From JAWLHK01 sp041690355 [NCBI: bacterium] (GTDB lineage Bacteria; J088; JAWLBW01), in the NCBI GenBank assembly GCA_041690355.1, contig JAWLHK010000017.1:1-64000 (forward strand): a stretch of 64,000 nucleotides of DNA, in the 5' to 3' direction. Below, one piece after another: positions 60,733 to 64,000 of this stretch (the first letter of the stretch is position 1; each line of letters starts with the position of its first letter). Below the pieces are notes generated by a model. It was given only the letters and a program-made list of their open reading frames with translations. It ran no database searches and was not told where the DNA came from. The translations under genes and the position numbers were made by a program.

Positions 60733-62787
60733 TCACTTCGTCAGGGGGGCACGCAGCGGAACAAGCGCGCCGGTTGCAGGTTCATAGAGATAATCGGCGC
60801 CGCTCTGCATCCATACGTGAAGGCGGCTGCCGTCCCGGACACTCCAGCCAGCCGGAGACCCCATCCAGACGGTGCGGCGGCGCTCGATTCCTTCCTGGTC
60901 CATGTGCACGATGGACGTCGTGAAGGAGGCCCGGTCATCGCTGAGCACGTACCAGGCGCCCCCTGTCACGGGCAGCAAGCCGGCGACGCCGCTGAGCGGC
61001 AGATCGAGCTGGATGTCGGTCTCGAGCCCCGGGCCGAAGATGCTCACGCGGGTCGCCAGATCGTCGCCCGGGCGTCGGCCGCCGAGCCACGGGTCGACCA
61101 GCCGCGAACACCAGGCGAAGCCTTCTCCCTCCTTATTGAGATGGCCGCCGCGCAGTACCGTCTTGCTCGCGCCCGCCAGTTCCGTCGGATTTTTGAATGT
61201 GCATCCCGAGCCGATGCCGGCAAGATCGAGAACCGGCCGATCCGCGCCGCCCTGCGGTGTGGTGAGGAGATCGCTCTCCAGATCCGGCAGGTTCACGGCG
61301 GGGCTCGACTCCCATCCGTCCGGTGAGACGGCGTGGACGGATTTGCCTTCGTGGCTTCCGCGGACAAACACTGCGTCGCCCACCGTGCGAATCCAGCGGT
61401 TGCGTGACGATTCGCTGAACGTCGCCAGTTGCACGCTTTCCGTGCCGCCCGCAGGCCAGGCGCGCAGGACGTTATCGGCGGTGACCTCGATGGCGTAGGT
61501 CCCGGCGCGCCCGAAGAATCGAAGGTTTTCGAGCCGCCGCCAGGACGTTTCGGTGGCCGCCGCTTCGTATACGCCGTACCAGGTTCCCTCACGGCGCACG
61601 AGCCGATCGACAATCTGTCCATTAACGACCGCGGTCGTCATCGTCGCAAAGGCGCGCGGTTCCTTCCACTCGGGAAGTCCCGCGATGAATTCGCCGCGCT
61701 CCCACGCGGAGCCGGCACGGTCGAGGGTCGGCATGCGCACGATGGTACGCTCGCCGATGTCGCGGAAGTTACCGAAGCCGTAGACCGTCTCATCGGCGAC
61801 CAGGATCCCGATCGGGTCTTTTGGATAGCGCGTTTCCACTTCGGGCGCCTCCCAGTCGACGGCGAGGACCAGGATCTCCCGGTTGCCCGCGGCGACGTAG
61901 GCGTTCTCGTCCCGCACCTGCACGCTGTTGGCGTAGAAGTTCGGGTCGGTAATCTCATAGGTTTGCCAGGTGCCGAGCGTCACCGGCTCGAAGAACCAGA
62001 CGCCGCCGCCGTTGTTGGCGACGACGAGGCTGTCGCCGTTGCCGTGGGCATCCTTGGCGTTCGGGTGGTCGAGCTCCGGCGACTGCTGAAGATACTCCAC
62101 CGCGCCCTGGTCATTGACGTCGAGGTAACCGACGCGCGTGCAGGCGGAATAATAGATACGTGTCATACCGGCACCTAAACCACGCGTGCGCACGCCCGAG
62201 ACGTATCCGTCGACAGCCACGGCGGTGATTTCGCTGGGCCACCAGGGGTCGCTGAAATCGAAGAGCAGAAGGCCGTCGAATCCGGCGGCGACGGCTACCA
62301 GATGGTCCTGCACGGCAACGTCGACGGCGCGGCTCAACGCCGAGGCGTAGTAGCCTTGCCCGACATCCCCCTCCGGAAAGACGATCAGGCCGTTCTCCAT
62401 GCCGGCGACGACGATGAAGTCTGCGTTCGCGTCGATGCCGTTGCCGTGACCCAGCCAGGGAACCTCGAGGCGAAAAGGGTGTGTCCGGCCGACATCGGGA
62501 TCGGCTTCGTCCTCAGGGAGCGGGCCTGACCAGAGGTGGGCGCCATCCACGAGCCAGAGTCGATCGTTGAACACAGCGCCGTCGCGGAACAGGGCGTTCT
62601 GAAAGTAATCGGTGTAGTCGTGATCGGTCAGCCGCCCGCACTCTTCGTCGCTGAAGATGGTACGTCCGAACTCGTCGGTGACTCCCTTGGCCCCGGTGGG
62701 TGCGAAGTCGGTGGTCGGTCCGCCTGCGCAGGCTGCCGCGAGCAACAGCGCACCGAAGCCCCACCCTTTCGACAGGACACGTCGCAT
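60733..62787 (-). CDS. Lipoprotein with beta-propeller (LVIVD-like) repeats
   Basis: A 684-residue lipoprotein. Start ATG 62787 is selected by AAGGAGAG upstream; it gives the signal GFGALLLAAAC. Residues 100-320 contain propeller-like repeats (VVAGMENGLIVFPE, HLVAVAAGFDGLLLFDFSDPWWP, YYSACTRVGYLDV, SLVVANNGGGVWFFEP, NAYVAAGNREILVLA) of the LVIVD type. The C-terminal 350 residues are also beta-rich and may form a second propeller. Surface or periplasmic display is likely; ligand unknown. It pairs with the small lipoprotein downstream. Confidence 0.72.
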   Translation of the reverse strand: MRRVLSKGWGFGALLLAAACAGGPTTDFAPTGAKGVTDEFGRTIFSDEECGRLTDHDYTDYFQNALFRDGAVFNDRLWLVDGAHLWSGPLPEDEADPDVGRTHPFRLEVPWLGHGNGIDANADFIVVAGMENGLIVFPEGDVGQGYYASALSRAVDVAVQDHLVAVAAGFDGLLLFDFSDPWWPSEITAVAVDGYVSGVRTRGLGAGMTRIYYSACTRVGYLDVNDQGAVEYLQQSPELDHPNAKDAHGNGDSLVVANNGGGVWFFEPVTLGTWQTYEITDPNFYANSVQVRDENAYVAAGNREILVLAVDWEAPEVETRYPKDPIGILVADETVYGFGNFRDIGERTIVRMPTLDRAGSAWERGEFIAGLPEWKEPRAFATMTTAVVNGQIVDRLVRREGTWYGVYEAAATETSWRRLENLRFFGRAGTYAIEVTADNVLRAWPAGGTESVQLATFSESSRNRWIRTVGDAVFVRGSHEGKSVHAVSPDGWESSPAVNLPDLESDLLTTPQGGADRPVLDLAGIGSGCTFKNPTELAGASKTVLRGGHLNKEGEGFAWCSRLVDPWLGGRRPGDDLATRVSIFGPGLETDIQLDLPLSGVAGLLPVTGGAWYVLSDDRASFTTSIVHMDQEGIERRRTVWMGSPAGWSVRDGSRLHVWMQSGADYLYEPATGALVPLRAPLTK

Positions 62788-62948
62788 GGTTCTCTCCTTC
62801 ATGGTTGCCGAGCGGTATAGCAAATCACGTGCCAAGTCGTCGGTCCGCTCCAGGAAGTCAACGTATTCATGGTGATAGCCCTGTGCCGTGCCTCTCCGGC
62901 TTCCACGGGCACGCCCGGATGCGACAGGGGTGTCAGGTGCCCGGGCAC

Positions 62949-62983
62949 AAAAAAACGGCCGGCCTCCTCGGGGAGACCGGCCG
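62949..62983 (-). terminator. Rho-independent terminator of sodB
   Basis: On the minus strand CGGCCGG and CCGGCCG arms (62983-62977 and 62962-62956), extended by CTCC/GGAG inside, are followed by seven T residues. It lies 23 bases after the sod stop. Confidence 0.9.
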
Positions 62984-63006
62984 CCGACGCGGGCGAAGTG
63001 GTTCGC

Positions 63007-63591
63007 TCAGCCCAGGTTCTTCTCGACGAAGTCCCAGTTGACGAGATTCCAGAAGGCCTCGACGAACTTCGGGCGGGCGTTGCGGTAGTCGATGTAGTAG
63101 GCGTGCTCCCAGACGTCGCAGGTGAGCAGGGCCGTGTTGCCGTCGGTCATCGGGGTGCCGGCGTTCGACGTCGAGACGATGTCGAGCGAGCCGTCGCCCT
63201 TCTTGATGAGCCAGCCCCAGCCCGAGCCGAACTGCGCGACCGAGGTGTCGGCGAACTTCGTCTTGAAGTCCTGGAACGAACCGAAGGCCTTGTTGATGGC
63301 CTCGCCGATGCGGCCCTTGGGCTCACCGCCGCCGTTGGGCGACAGGCAGTTCCAGAAGAACGTGTGGTTCCACACCTGAGCGGCGTTATTGAAAATCTTG
63401 CCGGGGCCGGCCGTCTTGATGAGCTCTTCGAGCGACTTGCCCTGCAGCGAGGCGTCGGCTTCGACGAATTTGTTCAGGTTGTCGACATAGGCCTTGTGGT
63501 GCTTGCCGTAGTGGTACTCGAGGGTTTCCTTCGACATGTGCGGCTGCAGCGCGTCCATCGCGTACGGAAGCGGGGGAAGTTCGAAAGCCAT
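63007..63591 (-). CDS. sodB: Iron superoxide dismutase
   Basis: A 194-residue Fe-type superoxide dismutase that removes superoxide. Metal ligands are the histidines of LEYHYGKHHKAYVDNL and FNNAAQVWNHTFFW and the aspartate/histidine of DVWEHAYYIDYRN. FNNAAQVWNH with the outer-sphere glutamine supplied by that early region points to iron rather than manganese. There is no signal peptide, so it is cytoplasmic. AAGGAGA lies nine bases before ATG 63591. It is followed by a strong terminator and is monocistronic. The 180 bases upstream up to the repeat show no other feature I can support. Confidence 0.96.
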   Translation of the reverse strand: MAFELPPLPYAMDALQPHMSKETLEYHYGKHHKAYVDNLNKFVEADASLQGKSLEELIKTAGPGKIFNNAAQVWNHTFFWNCLSPNGGGEPKGRIGEAINKAFGSFQDFKTKFADTSVAQFGSGWGWLIKKGDGSLDIVSTSNAGTPMTDGNTALLTCDVWEHAYYIDYRNARPKFVEAFWNLVNWDFVEKNLG

Positions 63592-63771
63592 GTTTCGCGT
63601 TCTCCTTCAAGAAAAGCGTGGGTTGCGTCTCCCCGGCGCGGGGACGACGGAGGACTGGTTCAAAACCGGCGCCCCGGCGAAAAGTGTCTCGTTTCGGGGC
63701 AATCTCTTTAGCGTACCGCAAAGCAGAGCGCCTTGCAGCATGGGGGGCGGAAAATGGTCGCCCGTTTTCTA

Positions 63772-63826
63772 CCGTTCGTCCCGAGCTGACGGCGCTTAAC
63801 GGAGTGAGCGCGACAGCGAGGGGCCG
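63772..63826. repeat. Palindromic repeat element, left-half copy
   Basis: Matches the left half of the element at 45685, from CCGTTCGTCCCGAGCTGACGG to GACAGCGAGG, then stops. The right half is absent. Confidence 0.75.
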
Positions 63827-63833
63827 CAATTCA

Positions 63834-63874
63834 ATTGACGCTTGACGATTTTATCGACGATTGACGATTTTATG
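63834..63874. repeat. Heptamer array ATTGACG between two palindromic repeats
   Basis: ATTGACG, CTTGACG, ATTTTAT, CGACG, ATTGACG and ATTTTATG. It separates the half copy from the next full copy of the palindromic element. Confidence 0.7.
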
Positions 63875-64000
63875 CCGTTCGTCCCGAGCTGACGGGCCGT
63901 AGCGGGGTGGAGGCCGACAGCGAGGGACCGCCCATGGGTGCCCACGGGCATGTCTCGCCGTCGTCTCCGGCTCAGCCAGCGAACCGCGGCTCCACACGAA
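63875..64000. repeat. Palindromic repeat element, copy cut by window edge
   Basis: Begins CCGTTCGTCCCGAGCTGACGG, contains GACAGCGAGGGA and TCTCGCCGTC as the inner pair, and ends CGGCTCCACACGAA at the edge, where the right outer arm (CGAACGG) should finish. Same family as 45685-45813, with inner bases diverged. Confidence 0.75.

Noticed and set aside
63536-63845. Two overlapping plus-strand frames upstream of sodB
   Set aside because: They are antisense to the sodB 5' end or cross the repeat element and have atypical composition for a gene here.

Overview
The window is a high-GC (roughly two thirds G+C by eye), gene-dense stretch of chromosome from a diderm (Gram-negative-type) bacterium. Evidence for two membranes is a PpiD-like periplasmic chaperone, two probable outer-membrane beta-barrels, about eight lipoproteins with lipoboxes, Tat signals and DsbA-type and TlpA-type thioredoxin proteins. 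GatCAB, a MetX/MetW pair and family-5 uracil-DNA glycosylase are present. I cannot fix the phylum from the sequence. I see no rRNA, tRNA, CRISPR array, prophage or intact insertion sequence.

Layout. 1-4.5 kb: 3' end of a TrmA/RlmD-type RNA methyltransferase, then a beta-barrel/lipoprotein pair, both with calcium-loop motifs. 4.5-12.8 kb: an unknown protein, a SAM methyltransferase, a saccharopine-dehydrogenase-like reductase, a three-gene envelope operon ending in an M23 peptidase, a double-hotdog MaoC protein, a membrane protein and a metallo-beta-lactamase-fold lipoprotein. 12.9-16.9 kb: a Tat-signal small subunit, a GMC oxidoreductase and an unusual Tat-signal PLP enzyme, then OsmC with an unlisted 43-residue membrane peptide. 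17-25.9 kb: PpiD, a ferritin-like protein, an MFS exporter, a DUF362 protein, a response regulator with GAF and HD-GYP domains, bioD, a metallophosphatase and a DsbA-like protein. 25.9-30.3 kb: one minus-strand operon, zinc-ribbon protein-gatC-gatA-gatB-UDG. 30.5-38.1 kb: a hendecad coiled-coil protein, lipoproteins, a GH31 glycosidase, infA with a histone-H1-like partner, and an NHLRC2-like protein. 38.1-45.6 kb: nitroreductase, arsM, cardiolipin synthase, a decayed VapBC pair, a zinc alcohol dehydrogenase, an MFS protein and rsgA. 45.9-51.6 kb: GH13 lipoprotein, then metY-metX-metW and a crotonase-family enzyme. 51.7-59.7 kb: the most interesting locus, an apparent six-gene operon CotH/beta-helix - DUF4956 - CotH/beta-helix - VTC polyphosphate polymerase - beta-barrel - alpha/beta hydrolase lipoprotein. 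60-64 kb: two lipoproteins, Fe-superoxide dismutase and repeats.

How parts fit together. The met genes form the direct-sulfhydrylation route from homoserine (MetX makes O-acetylhomoserine, MetY makes homocysteine), apparently under a palindromic operator. The GH13 and GH31 lipoproteins suggest alpha-glucan use outside the cytoplasm. The CotH-DUF4956-VTC operon suggests polyphosphate synthesis coupled to phosphorylation or assembly of extracytoplasmic proteins.

Non-coding features. Several genes have a -10 hexamer 6-8 bases before the start codon, which predicts leaderless mRNAs. Two reading frames seem to begin at CTG. Six heptameric tandem arrays sit at or near gene 3' ends, five of them within about 30 bases of a stop codon, and a roughly 130-bp palindromic repeat family occurs near two of these loci.
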